From Chloroflexota bacterium (GTDB lineage: Bacteria; Chloroflexota; Ktedonobacteria; Ktedonobacterales; Ktedonobacteraceae), in assembly GCA_902810755.1 (NCBI GenBank), contig CADDYT010000092.1, positions 1-24,456 of the forward strand: a stretch of 24,456 nucleotides of DNA, given 5' to 3'. A model generated the notes under the pieces. The model worked only from the letters and a program-made list of their open reading frames with translations. It was not told the DNA's origin and did no database searches. Positions 7,881 to 14,710 of the stretch are shown piece by piece; the first letter of the stretch is position 1; each line of letters opens with the position of its first letter. Both the position numbers and the translations under genes were made by a program.

Positions 7881-9302
7881 ATGACAGAGCAGCATGCTGA
7901 GGAGAAAGACATGGCAGAGACGGTTCTATCCAGAGTGGATAATACTCCCACGCGGCTGGAGCAACGAACTCAGGAAGCGTTTCATGTATTGCTGGATATG
8001 GCGGAAATCCTGGTGCAGGTTTCCAGCAAAACAGGGGGAAGTGAGCAGCAGGAAGAGGCCAGCGCGACCCGTGAAGTTGCCCTGCGCTTGCTCGAACTGC
8101 TGCGCAAGATGCTGGACTGTTCGCGCGCCAGCGTGGCGACAATCGATCCAGATACAGAAGAACTTTCTCTTCTGGCGGCGACAGGTTCTTTTTCCGGGCA
8201 GGAACAGCAATGGCGGGAAGGCGAGCAGGCCCTGCTGAACACCTATCTGGCCGACCCTTACCTGCTGACCCGGCTAAAGGCTAACGAAATACTGATGCTC
8301 GACGCAACATTGCTCCCCTCGACCGGAGAGCATCCTTTTCTGGAGGCCGTGCCTAGAATAGTTGCCACCCCCATGTTTCACGCCGATCAACTGCTTGGCG
8401 TGCTTTCCATCGATTATGGCAGCAGCGGCCATGTGTGCGACCGCGACGAGCAGGCTTTGCTGCGCGCTGTGGCCCGTCTCTTACTGCTGGTGATGGAACG
8501 CGACCGCTTGCTGCGCGAGCGTGAACTGGCCCGCGCCAACGAACTGGCCCTGCTCGAAGCCAATCGCCGCATGGATGAATTTCTCAGCATGGCCAGCCAC
8601 GAACTGCGCTCCCCGCTGACCAGCATCAAAGCCAATATTCAACTGGCCGAACGGCGCATTCGGCTCTACCTGCAGGAGGAAACCTACAACGAGGGGTTCG
8701 CCACCAAACTGCAGGTGGCCCAGGAGTTGCTCACTCGCGCCGATAGCCAGGTCGGTATGCTCAACCGCATCGTCAATGACCTGCTCGATATTTCGCGTAT
8801 CCGTTCCAACCGCCTCGAATTGCAGCTTACCCCGGCTCCCTGCGACCTTATCCCGCTTGTGCGCACCATCGTGCGCGAGCAGCGCGAAGTCTACCCGGAG
8901 CGCACTATACAGTTCAGCATGCCGCCGGAGGAACACATCTATGTCGTCATCGATGCTAACCGTATCGGTCAGGTTATCATCAACTACCTGACCAATGCCA
9001 TCAAATACGCGCCCGCCGACCGCCCGATTGAGGTTTCTGCCTGTCAGGAGCGCGAGCATGCCCTGGTTTCTGTGCGCGACGAAGGCCCTGGCCTCTCTCA
9101 GAGCGACCGCGAGCGTGTCTGGGAGCGGTTCTACCGTGTCAGGGAGATCAAAACCCTCAACGGCTCCAGTGTCAGTCTCGGCCTCGGTCTTCATATTTGC
9201 AAAACTATTGTCCAGCTCCATCATGGTGAGGTTGGCGTCCACAGTATTCCCGGCAAAGGTTCCACCTTCTGGTTTACCCTGCCGCTACTGCGCCTGGAAT
9301 AA
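7881..9302 (+). CDS. Soluble GAF-domain sensor histidine kinase
   Basis: A 473-residue kinase without membrane segments, so probably cytoplasmic. Residues about 35-205 form a GAF-like region and 205-235 a coiled linker. HisKA carries the H-box at H240 (MASHELRSPL). HATPase_c carries the N-box at N372 (LTNAIKYAP), a G1 box (DEGPGL) and a G2 box (LGLGLHICK). The chosen ATG has AAAGGGG nine bases upstream; a second ATG at 7911 with GAGGAG before it is also possible. No response regulator lies next to it. The phosphate-uptake genes start 94 bp downstream on the same strand, so it could share a transcript with them, but a phosphate role is inference only. It is more compact than the kinase at 233-3280 and lacks its membrane region. 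Confidence 0.93.
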   Translation: MTEQHAEEKDMAETVLSRVDNTPTRLEQRTQEAFHVLLDMAEILVQVSSKTGGSEQQEEASATREVALRLLELLRKMLDCSRASVATIDPDTEELSLLAATGSFSGQEQQWREGEQALLNTYLADPYLLTRLKANEILMLDATLLPSTGEHPFLEAVPRIVATPMFHADQLLGVLSIDYGSSGHVCDRDEQALLRAVARLLLLVMERDRLLRERELARANELALLEANRRMDEFLSMASHELRSPLTSIKANIQLAERRIRLYLQEETYNEGFATKLQVAQELLTRADSQVGMLNRIVNDLLDISRIRSNRLELQLTPAPCDLIPLVRTIVREQREVYPERTIQFSMPPEEHIYVVIDANRIGQVIINYLTNAIKYAPADRPIEVSACQEREHALVSVRDEGPGLSQSDRERVWERFYRVREIKTLNGSSVSLGLGLHICKTIVQLHHGEVGVHSIPGKGSTFWFTLPLLRLE

Positions 9303-9396
9303 CAATACAATGAAACCTCCGTACTTTGTGAGACGTGTAGGCTGGTAGGAGAGAAATGGGGACTACCGTCAGCAGCGGCGTGCAGAGGAGGATAGC

Positions 9397-10035
9397 ATGG
9401 TATTCGCGCGCTTTCTGCCCCATGAAGGGCGGTTTTTCGACTACTTCGAGCAGGATGTTGAGAACGCTGCACAGGTGGCGCAGGCCCTGTGCGACCTGCT
9501 CGACAGCTATAGCGATGTCGAACGCAAAGCGAAGCACGTGCAGGAACTGGAACACCGCGGCGACGACATCACGCATCAAATTTTCAGGGCCCTCTACAGC
9601 ACCTTCGTTACCCCGCTTGACCGCGAAGACATTGCCGACCTTGCCGCTCGCCTCGACGATTTCGTCGACGCCATCGAGGACGCAACGCGCCGTATCCGCC
9701 TTTATCACATCGATGCCCCGACCGACTACGCCCGCCGCATGGCTCATATCATCTACAGACAGGCTCAACTGATTGCCAGTACGGTGCCAATGCTCGAAAA
9801 GCGGCGCGACTGGGATAAGCTGCTGCAATGTTCCATCGACATTAACCAGCTGGAAGGCGAAGCCGACGATATACTCGATCAGGCCCTGGCCTCGCAGTTC
9901 AATGGCGTGAACACTATTCCCGATCTCATCAAAGCCATTCACTGGGGTGAAATCTATCAGCAGTTAGAAGAAGCTGCCGACCGCGCCGAGGACATTGCCG
10001 ACACGCTGGAAAGGATCGTCGTCAAGAATGCCTGA
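9397..10035 (+). CDS. PhoU-like DUF47 protein (Pit accessory protein)
   Basis: A 212-residue all-helical protein of the DUF47/PhoU-like family, whose genes commonly sit directly before a PiT phosphate permease. It begins with the family-typical FLPHEGRFFDYFEQ. Helices carry the acidic metal-binding type motifs ELEHRGDDITH (about 48-58) and QLEGEADDI (about 150-158), and the C-terminal helix has EEAADRAEDIADTLE. The start has GAGGAGG five bases upstream. The permease starts 57 bp after its stop, so the pair is very likely one operon. The family is thought to modulate Pit transport or metal/phosphate handling; the exact mechanism is not settled. Confidence 0.93.
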   Translation: MVFARFLPHEGRFFDYFEQDVENAAQVAQALCDLLDSYSDVERKAKHVQELEHRGDDITHQIFRALYSTFVTPLDREDIADLAARLDDFVDAIEDATRRIRLYHIDAPTDYARRMAHIIYRQAQLIASTVPMLEKRRDWDKLLQCSIDINQLEGEADDILDQALASQFNGVNTIPDLIKAIHWGEIYQQLEEAADRAEDIADTLERIVVKNA

Positions 10036-10092
10036 GCCAGCCCGCTTCGTCCCTCAAACGGCCCTCTCCACCCTGCGAAAAGGAGCGTGAGC

Positions 10093-11100
10093 ATGTCCCC
10101 TGCCTTTATCGTCCTCATCATTATTGTCGTCGTCGGCCTTATTTTCGATTTCATCAATGGTTTCCACGACACGGCCAATGCCATCGCTACCTCTGTAGCG
10201 ACGCGGGCGCTGCCGCCGGGTATCGCCGTGCTGATGTCAGGCATCCTCAACGTCATCGGCGCTTTGACAGGTACGGCAGTGGCCACCACTGTTGGCAAAG
10301 GCATTGTGCCGCCTGAGGTTGCCACGCAGTTGCTGGTCATTTCCGCGCTGCTGGGCGCTATTGCCTGGGATTTAATCACCTGGCGCGCCGGTATCCCTTC
10401 GAGTTCCAGCCATGCCCTCATTTTCGCCATCGTGGGGGCCGGTCTCGCCGCCGGGGGCTGGCAGTCTATCGAGTTCGGCGGCCTGACCAAAACCTTTGAG
10501 GGTCTCGTCTTCTCGCCGCTTCTTGGCTTTCTGGTCGCCTTTCTCTTCATGGTGCTGCTTCTCTGGCTCATCGCCCGCGTGCGCCCCATGCTGGTCACGC
10601 GCATCTTCCTGCGTTTACAGATATTCTCTGCCGCCTGGATGTCTTTCAGTCACGGCAGCAACGACGCGCAGAAGACGATGGGCATCCTCACGATGGCGCT
10701 GGCCAGCTACTACGGCTGGACGGGTAGCAAGTGGGTTGTGCCGCTCTGGGTGGTGCTGGCCTGCGCCACCGCTATGGGCCTCGGCACCTCCATCGGCGGC
10801 TGGCGCATCATCCGCACCGTGGGCCTCAGAGTCGTTGAACTGCGCCCGATCAACGGCTTCGCCGCCGAGACGGCCTCCGCCGCCATCATCGAGATTGCCA
10901 GTCGCCTCGGCATCCCCGTCTCCACCACCCACGTCATCTCCTCCGCCATCATGGGTGTCGGCGCCACCAAACGCCTCTCAGCCGTGCGCTGGGGCGTCGC
11001 CGGCAACATCGTCCTTGCCTGGGTCGCCACCATCCCCGCCTGCATCGCCTTCGGCTGGATTCTCTACTTCCTGCTGCATTTTGTGACAGGGGTGAGGTAA
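10093..11100 (+). CDS. pit: PiT-family inorganic phosphate permease
   Basis: A 335-residue integral membrane transporter that imports phosphate (usually as a metal-phosphate complex) by ion symport. Both halves carry the PiT signature. GFHDTANAIAT is near the N terminus, and FSHGSNDAQKTMG lies in the middle after the cytoplasmic break. Repeated helix-rich segments with SSSHA and STTHV are also present. The ATG at 10093 is preferred over the GTG at 10087 because AAAAGGAG lies 7 bases before the ATG but only 1 base before the GTG. It follows the DUF47 gene in the same operon. Two short hairpins lie downstream (11109-11148). The length is shorter than E. coli PitA and typical of the compact bacterial PiT group. 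No Pho box was recognised upstream. Confidence 0.95.
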   Translation: MSPAFIVLIIIVVVGLIFDFINGFHDTANAIATSVATRALPPGIAVLMSGILNVIGALTGTAVATTVGKGIVPPEVATQLLVISALLGAIAWDLITWRAGIPSSSSHALIFAIVGAGLAAGGWQSIEFGGLTKTFEGLVFSPLLGFLVAFLFMVLLLWLIARVRPMLVTRIFLRLQIFSAAWMSFSHGSNDAQKTMGILTMALASYYGWTGSKWVVPLWVVLACATAMGLGTSIGGWRIIRTVGLRVVELRPINGFAAETASAAIIEIASRLGIPVSTTHVISSAIMGVGATKRLSAVRWGVAGNIVLAWVATIPACIAFGWILYFLLHFVTGVR

Positions 11101-11108
11101 ATACCATC

Positions 11109-11148
11109 ACCCATAAAATGGGTAATCTTGCTGAGTATTTTTCAGCAA
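11109..11148 (+). terminator. Two adjacent hairpins after the pit gene
   Basis: ACCCAT/ATGGGT (11109-11114 / 11118-11123, 3-nt loop) is followed by TTGCTGA/TCAGCAA (11128-11134 / 11142-11148, 7-nt loop). Both are perfect but short, and neither is followed by a T-run, so termination would be weak. They may separate the pit transcript from the next gene. Confidence 0.4.
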
Positions 11149-11203
11149 TCTTCGGCTAAACTAAGCAGAGAAGGCAGCTTTCATAAAGACAGCAGGAGGT
11201 TCT

Positions 11204-12013
11204 ATGGACAGATTTTTGCGCCTTGCGCTCGTCGTCGTTGGTCTTGTCTCGCTCATTCTGGCGCTCGGATTCTCGTTGCAACTGAACTGGGCGACACGGT
11301 TCTGGCCCTGGCCCGATACCCCGCTTTCGTACATCTTTCTTGGCTCGATCTTTGCCGCAGCGGGAACCGGCGTTCTCTGGATCGGGCTTTCCGGCGAATT
11401 TGCCGCCGCCACAGGCGGCGCGATCAACTTTACCATCGCCTATATCGGCATCGCCCTCTCCCTGTTTCTCTTCTACCAGCAAAAAGGTGATCCCTACCTG
11501 CTCACCTGCACTGTTGCCTGTGTGGCGGGGGCTGTAATCTCTGCGGGCATCTTCCTCTGGTTCCGTCGCTATGGCCTGCGTGACAACCAGCCGTTGCCTG
11601 TGCCGGTACGCATCTCGTTTGGTCTCTTCATCGTCATGCTCGTCTTCTTTGGCGTCGCGCTTATCCTGCAAGTTCCGAATGTGTTTCCCTGGAAGCTCTC
11701 CGGGCAGTCCTCTGTTCTCTTTGGCTGGATTTTCGTTGGCTCGGCCTGCACCTTTGTCCCTGCGCTCATTCGTCCAAAGTGGCACTTTGCCTGTGGGCAG
11801 CTCATCGGCTTCCTGGCCTATGACCTTGTCCTCATCGTCCCCTTTCTCCTGCACCTGTCGAATGTTATTCCTGAGCAGCGCATCAGTCTCACCGTCTACA
11901 TTCTGGTGCTGGTCTATAGCGGCGCGCTGGCAATCTACTACCTCTTTCTCAACGCGCAGACACGCCTGTGGAGAATCTCCTCCGGTCAGAGGAAGGGCTT
12001 CGAGCTGAATTAG
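11204..12013 (+). CDS. Uncharacterised eight-helix membrane protein
   Basis: I do not recognise the family. The 269-residue protein is almost wholly hydrophobic. Predicted membrane helices lie at about 7-27, 40-62, 66-91, 99-120, 133-156, 169-189, 195-218 and 226-249. The C-terminal tail is short and basic (QTRLWRISSGQRKGFELN). No catalytic, metal-binding or transporter signature is visible. GCAGGAGG lies about five bases upstream of the ATG, supporting that start. It follows pit on the same strand after 103 bp containing two hairpins and precedes the thrS leader promoter, so it may be the last gene of the phosphate cluster or an independent unit. Confidence 0.8.
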   Translation: MDRFLRLALVVVGLVSLILALGFSLQLNWATRFWPWPDTPLSYIFLGSIFAAAGTGVLWIGLSGEFAAATGGAINFTIAYIGIALSLFLFYQQKGDPYLLTCTVACVAGAVISAGIFLWFRRYGLRDNQPLPVPVRISFGLFIVMLVFFGVALILQVPNVFPWKLSGQSSVLFGWIFVGSACTFVPALIRPKWHFACGQLIGFLAYDLVLIVPFLLHLSNVIPEQRISLTVYILVLVYSGALAIYYLFLNAQTRLWRISSGQRKGFELN

Positions 12014-12100
12014 TGCAGGAGGACCGTACACGAGAAGAATAAATCCTGCCGTCTCAGTGTTCTTATTACTGAGGGGATTGCTATTTCATCGCAAAATCGC

Positions 12101-12129
12101 TTTACTTTGCGTTTTGCCTGTGGTATCAT
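12101..12129 (+). promoter_or_regulatory. Promoter of the first thrS T-box transcript
   Basis: TTTACT (12101-12106), a 17-bp spacer and TATCAT (12124-12129), with a TG pair at the extended -10 position. Transcription would start near 12136, about 30 bases before the conserved T-box leader sequence. Confidence 0.6.
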
Positions 12130-12165
12130 TGAATCAATCTGTATCTGTTTCATAATCATGGCTTG

Positions 12166-12421
12166 AACGCGAGACATGTCCCGTTTGCTGGTGGGTGACA
12201 GAGAGGCGCATCAAAGGCTGAAAGTGCGCTGCCCGACCTGAATGGTGATACCCCTCGCCAGCCTGCACAGAGTCAGTAATGTGTACGGCTCGACCCCGTT
12301 ACCGGTCGTGTGAGCGCGTCCATGTGGATAGTATCCATGCATGGGAACGCGGAATGTGGGTGGAACCACGGAAAAGCTTATCACGCCTTTTCGTCCCAGT
12401 CGGGGATGAAAAGGTTTTTTT
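12166..12421 (+). promoter_or_regulatory. T-box riboswitch leader 1 (threonine-tRNA sensing)
   Basis: Complete class I transcription-attenuating T-box. Seen in order: the Stem I purine run GACAGAGAG, an apical hairpin closing with GCGCA/TGCGC, and a probable specifier ACC (Thr) at 12250-12252. A Stem III hairpin follows (12315-12351, with an inner TGGAT/ATCCA arm), then the T-box core GGGTGGAACCACG (about 12358-12370). GGG and ACG flanking the TGGAACC bulge can pair with CGTCCC (12392-12397) to form the antiterminator; the same CGTCCC is used by the terminator stem, so the two folds exclude each other. The bulge base A predicts a U discriminator on the sensed tRNA. The specifier register was assigned by hand; UAC one base earlier cannot be fully excluded, but the downstream gene supports ACC. 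Confidence 0.92.
12386..12421 (+). terminator. Regulated intrinsic terminator of T-box leader 1
   Basis: A 12-bp stem (12386-12397 with 12403-12414, one G-U pair) and a 5-nt loop are followed directly by seven Ts (12415-12421). It is the off state of the T-box. Confidence 0.9.
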
Positions 12422-12445
12422 ATTGTTGTGAAGGAGGATTATTGT

Positions 12446-14233
12446 ATGTCAGTGGAAATGGAACTACAGGAATCGGTCAATTATACGCCGATCCAGCGCA
12501 TGCGCCACTCTGCCGCGCACGTCATGGCGGAGGCTGTGCAGGAGATGTTCCCGGAGGCGAAATTTGCTATCGGCCCAGCCATCGAGGATGGTTTCTATTA
12601 TGATTTTGAGCTGCCGCGCCCGCTGACACCGGAGGACTTGCCGGAGATCGAGCAGCGCATGGCGCGCATCGTGGCGGGCAAGCATCCCTTTGTGCGCAGT
12701 CGCTGGCCGCGCGAGAAGGCGCTGGAATACTTCGGCAAGAAGGGGCAGAATTATAAGGTCGAGATTATCGAGAACCTGCCGGATGAAGAGGTTGGTATCT
12801 ACCAGCAGAACAACTTCCTTGACCTCTGTCGCGGCCCGCACGTGGAGAACACCGGCCAGATCGGCCCCTTCAAGCTCATGCGTGTGGCCGGAGCGTACTG
12901 GCGCGGCGATGAACACCGCCCGATGTTGCAGCGCATCTATGGCACGGCCTGGTTCACGCAGGAAGAGCTTGACCAGTACCTCTGGCGGCTGGAGGAGGCG
13001 CAGAAACGTGACCACCGCAAGCTGGGCCGCGACCTCAAGCTCTTTGTCCTGAGCGATGAACTGCCTGCCGGCGTGCCGATGTTCCTGCCGCGCGGCGAGA
13101 TACTGCGCCACGAGATGGAGAGCTATGTGCGCGAGACGCAGGAAAAGTATGGCTACCAGCACGTCTGGACGGGCCATCTGGGCAAGGTGCATCTTTACAA
13201 AACCTCGAAGCACTGGTACACCTATCGCGAGAATATGTTCCCGGTCATGCAAGATGAGGAGGCGGTCGAGGACGAGGGCATCGTTCTCAAACCCATGAAC
13301 TGCCCGCACCACATCACGCTCTACAAGTCGCAGATGCACAGCTATCGCGAACTGCCCGTGCGCTACGCCGAGTTCGCCACGCTCTACCGCTATGAAAAAG
13401 CCGGTACGCTGACGGGCCTCGCTCGCGTGCGCAGTCTGACGCAGGATGATGCGCATGTCTTCCTGCGCCCCGACCAGATTCAGGAAGAGTTCGACCGTGC
13501 CGTCAATCTGACGCTCGAAGTGCTTGATACCTACGGCCTGACCGATTACTGGATTCGCCTCTCGCTGCGCGACGTGAATAAGAAGGAAGAATATGTGGGC
13601 AGCGACGAGGTATGGGAGATGGCGGAAAGCTCGCTGCGCAACGCGCTCAACAATCGCGGCATCCAGTATCAGGAAGCCATCGGCGAGGCGGCCTTCTACG
13701 GCCCCAAGATGGACTTCATGGTGCGCGACGCCCTCGGTCGTGAGTGGCAATGCTCGACCGTGCAGCTTGACTTCGTGCAGCCGGAGAACTTCGGCCTTGA
13801 GTACATCGGCGAAGACGGCATGGCCCACCGCCCGGTCATGATTCACCGCGCCGTCACCGGCTCGACCGAACGCTTCATGGCCATGCTGATCGAGCATTAC
13901 GCGGGCGCCTTCCCGGTCTGGCTTGCCCCCGTGCAGGCGATGATTATTCCCATCGCCGACCGCCACCTTGAATACGCCAACCAGGTGCTGGAGGCGCTCA
14001 AAGCGGCGGGGGCGCGCGCCGAAGTCGATGCGCGCGGCGAACGCATGAACGCCAAGGTGCGCGACGCGCAGATGCAAAAGATTCCGTACATGCTGGTCGT
14101 CGGCGATAAGGAGGCTGCCGCCAACGCCGTTGCCGTGCGGCTGCGCAGCAACGAAAATCTTGGCCCCGTGCCTCTACCTGCCTTCATCGAGCGCATTACC
14201 GATCGCATCAGAACTCGTAGCAAAGAACTGTAA
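12446..14233 (+). CDS. thrS: Threonyl-tRNA synthetase 1 (editing domain present, TGS domain absent)
   Basis: Charges tRNA-Thr with threonine in the cytoplasm. At 595 residues it is about 45-50 shorter than typical bacterial ThrRS and begins almost at the editing (N2) domain, so the N-terminal TGS domain is missing. The editing-site residues H21, H25, C128 and H132 (HSAAH, DLCRGPH) are all present. The class II catalytic core keeps the motif 2 Arg (R315, TLYRYE) and zinc ligands C286, H337 and H467. A C-terminal anticodon-binding domain starts near 495. ATG 12446 is chosen because AAGGAGG lies eight bases upstream; the GTG at 12428 precedes that site. It is controlled by T-box leader 1 and followed by a second, shorter thrS on the same strand. 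Confidence 0.97.
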   Translation: MSVEMELQESVNYTPIQRMRHSAAHVMAEAVQEMFPEAKFAIGPAIEDGFYYDFELPRPLTPEDLPEIEQRMARIVAGKHPFVRSRWPREKALEYFGKKGQNYKVEIIENLPDEEVGIYQQNNFLDLCRGPHVENTGQIGPFKLMRVAGAYWRGDEHRPMLQRIYGTAWFTQEELDQYLWRLEEAQKRDHRKLGRDLKLFVLSDELPAGVPMFLPRGEILRHEMESYVRETQEKYGYQHVWTGHLGKVHLYKTSKHWYTYRENMFPVMQDEEAVEDEGIVLKPMNCPHHITLYKSQMHSYRELPVRYAEFATLYRYEKAGTLTGLARVRSLTQDDAHVFLRPDQIQEEFDRAVNLTLEVLDTYGLTDYWIRLSLRDVNKKEEYVGSDEVWEMAESSLRNALNNRGIQYQEAIGEAAFYGPKMDFMVRDALGREWQCSTVQLDFVQPENFGLEYIGEDGMAHRPVMIHRAVTGSTERFMAMLIEHYAGAFPVWLAPVQAMIIPIADRHLEYANQVLEALKAAGARAEVDARGERMNAKVRDAQMQKIPYMLVVGDKEAAANAVAVRLRSNENLGPVPLPAFIERITDRIRTRSKEL

Positions 14234-14256
14234 GCCACAATGGTCGAAATCTCGTA

Positions 14257-14298
14257 GGGGGCCGATTGATCGCGCCCACCGCCGATTTATCGGCCCCC
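14257..14298 (+). terminator. Hairpin after thrS1
   Basis: GGGGGCCGAT (14257-14266) and ATCGGCCCCC (14289-14298) are perfect 10-bp arms, and GCCGAT/ATCGGC (14281-14286 / 14289-14294) forms a nested alternative. It is followed by GTTGCTT rather than a clean T-run, so termination may be partial and thrS2 may also be reached from the thrS1 promoter. Confidence 0.5.
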
Positions 14299-14332
14299 GT
14301 TGCTTAATCGTACCAACTGCGTACACGGCGAT

Positions 14333-14570
14333 AACGCGAGCCATGTCCCGTTTGCCAGGAGGGAGACAGAGAGGCGCACCACCGGCTGAAAGTGCGCCAC
14401 CCGCCCGCGACGGCGATACCCCTCGCCAGCCTGCACAGAGCCAGTAATGTGTACGGCCCGGCCCCGTTACAGGCCGCACGAGCGCGTTCTTGCAAGAACG
14501 CGGAATGTGGGTGGAACCACGAAAAGTCGTTGTGCCTTTTCGTCCCATTGGGGGATGAAAAGGCTTTTTT
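14333..14570 (+). promoter_or_regulatory. T-box riboswitch leader 2 (threonine-tRNA sensing)
   Basis: A second complete T-box, closely similar to leader 1 over most of its length. It has GACAGAGAG, an apical GGCGCA/TGCGCC hairpin, the same GATACCCCTCGCCAGCCTGC segment with probable specifier ACC at 14418-14420, and the core GGGTGGAACCACG (about 14509-14521). The antiterminator partner CGTCCC is at 14541-14546. Stem III is a perfect palindrome (CGCGTTCTTG/CAAGAACGCG, 14483-14502), shorter than in leader 1. The 5' strand of basal Stem I (GCCAGGAGGGA) differs from leader 1 (GCTGGTGGGT) while the 3' strand is unchanged. I see no strong promoter between thrS1 and this leader. Confidence 0.92.
14534..14570 (+). 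terminator. Regulated intrinsic terminator of T-box leader 2
   Basis: A 13-bp stem (14534-14546 with 14552-14564, one G-U pair) and a 5-nt loop are followed by six Ts (14565-14570). It is the off state of T-box 2. Confidence 0.9.
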
Positions 14571-14585
14571 GTTATCATGCCCTGT

Positions 14586-14673
14586 CATGCTGAGCGAAAG
14601 CGAAGCGTCTGGTAGTCTATCGTGACACCCTGTCGCTCAGATGCTTCGCTTTCGCCCGGCATGTCATGCCGGG
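14586..14673. repeat. Inverted-repeat (MITE/REP-like) element between T-box 2 and thrS2
   Basis: Arms 14586-14611 and 14638-14663 are 26 bp each and complementary with three mismatches; their core is GCGAAAGCGAAGC. The right arm overlaps a second perfect hairpin, CCCGGCAT-GTC-ATGCCGGG (14655-14673). A related single arm recurs at 24334-24358, so the unit is dispersed in this genome. It has no coding capacity. It is transcribed in the thrS2 leader after the T-box terminator and ends about 20 bases before the thrS2 ribosome binding site. Confidence 0.65.
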
Positions 14674-14710
14674 AGCGAGTTTCATTCATTACAGGAGAGG
14701 AGCTACAACC

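Noticed and set aside
12464..14077. Long open frame (about 537 codons) on the minus strand, antisense to thrS1
   Set aside because: It is the mirror of a GC-rich, highly conserved gene; its translation resembles no protein family and thrS1 on the plus strand has a full set of motifs.
14300..14332. Possible separate promoter for T-box 2 (TTGCTT at about 14300)
   Set aside because: Only three of six bases fit a -35 and no acceptable -10 follows, so it was not listed as a feature.
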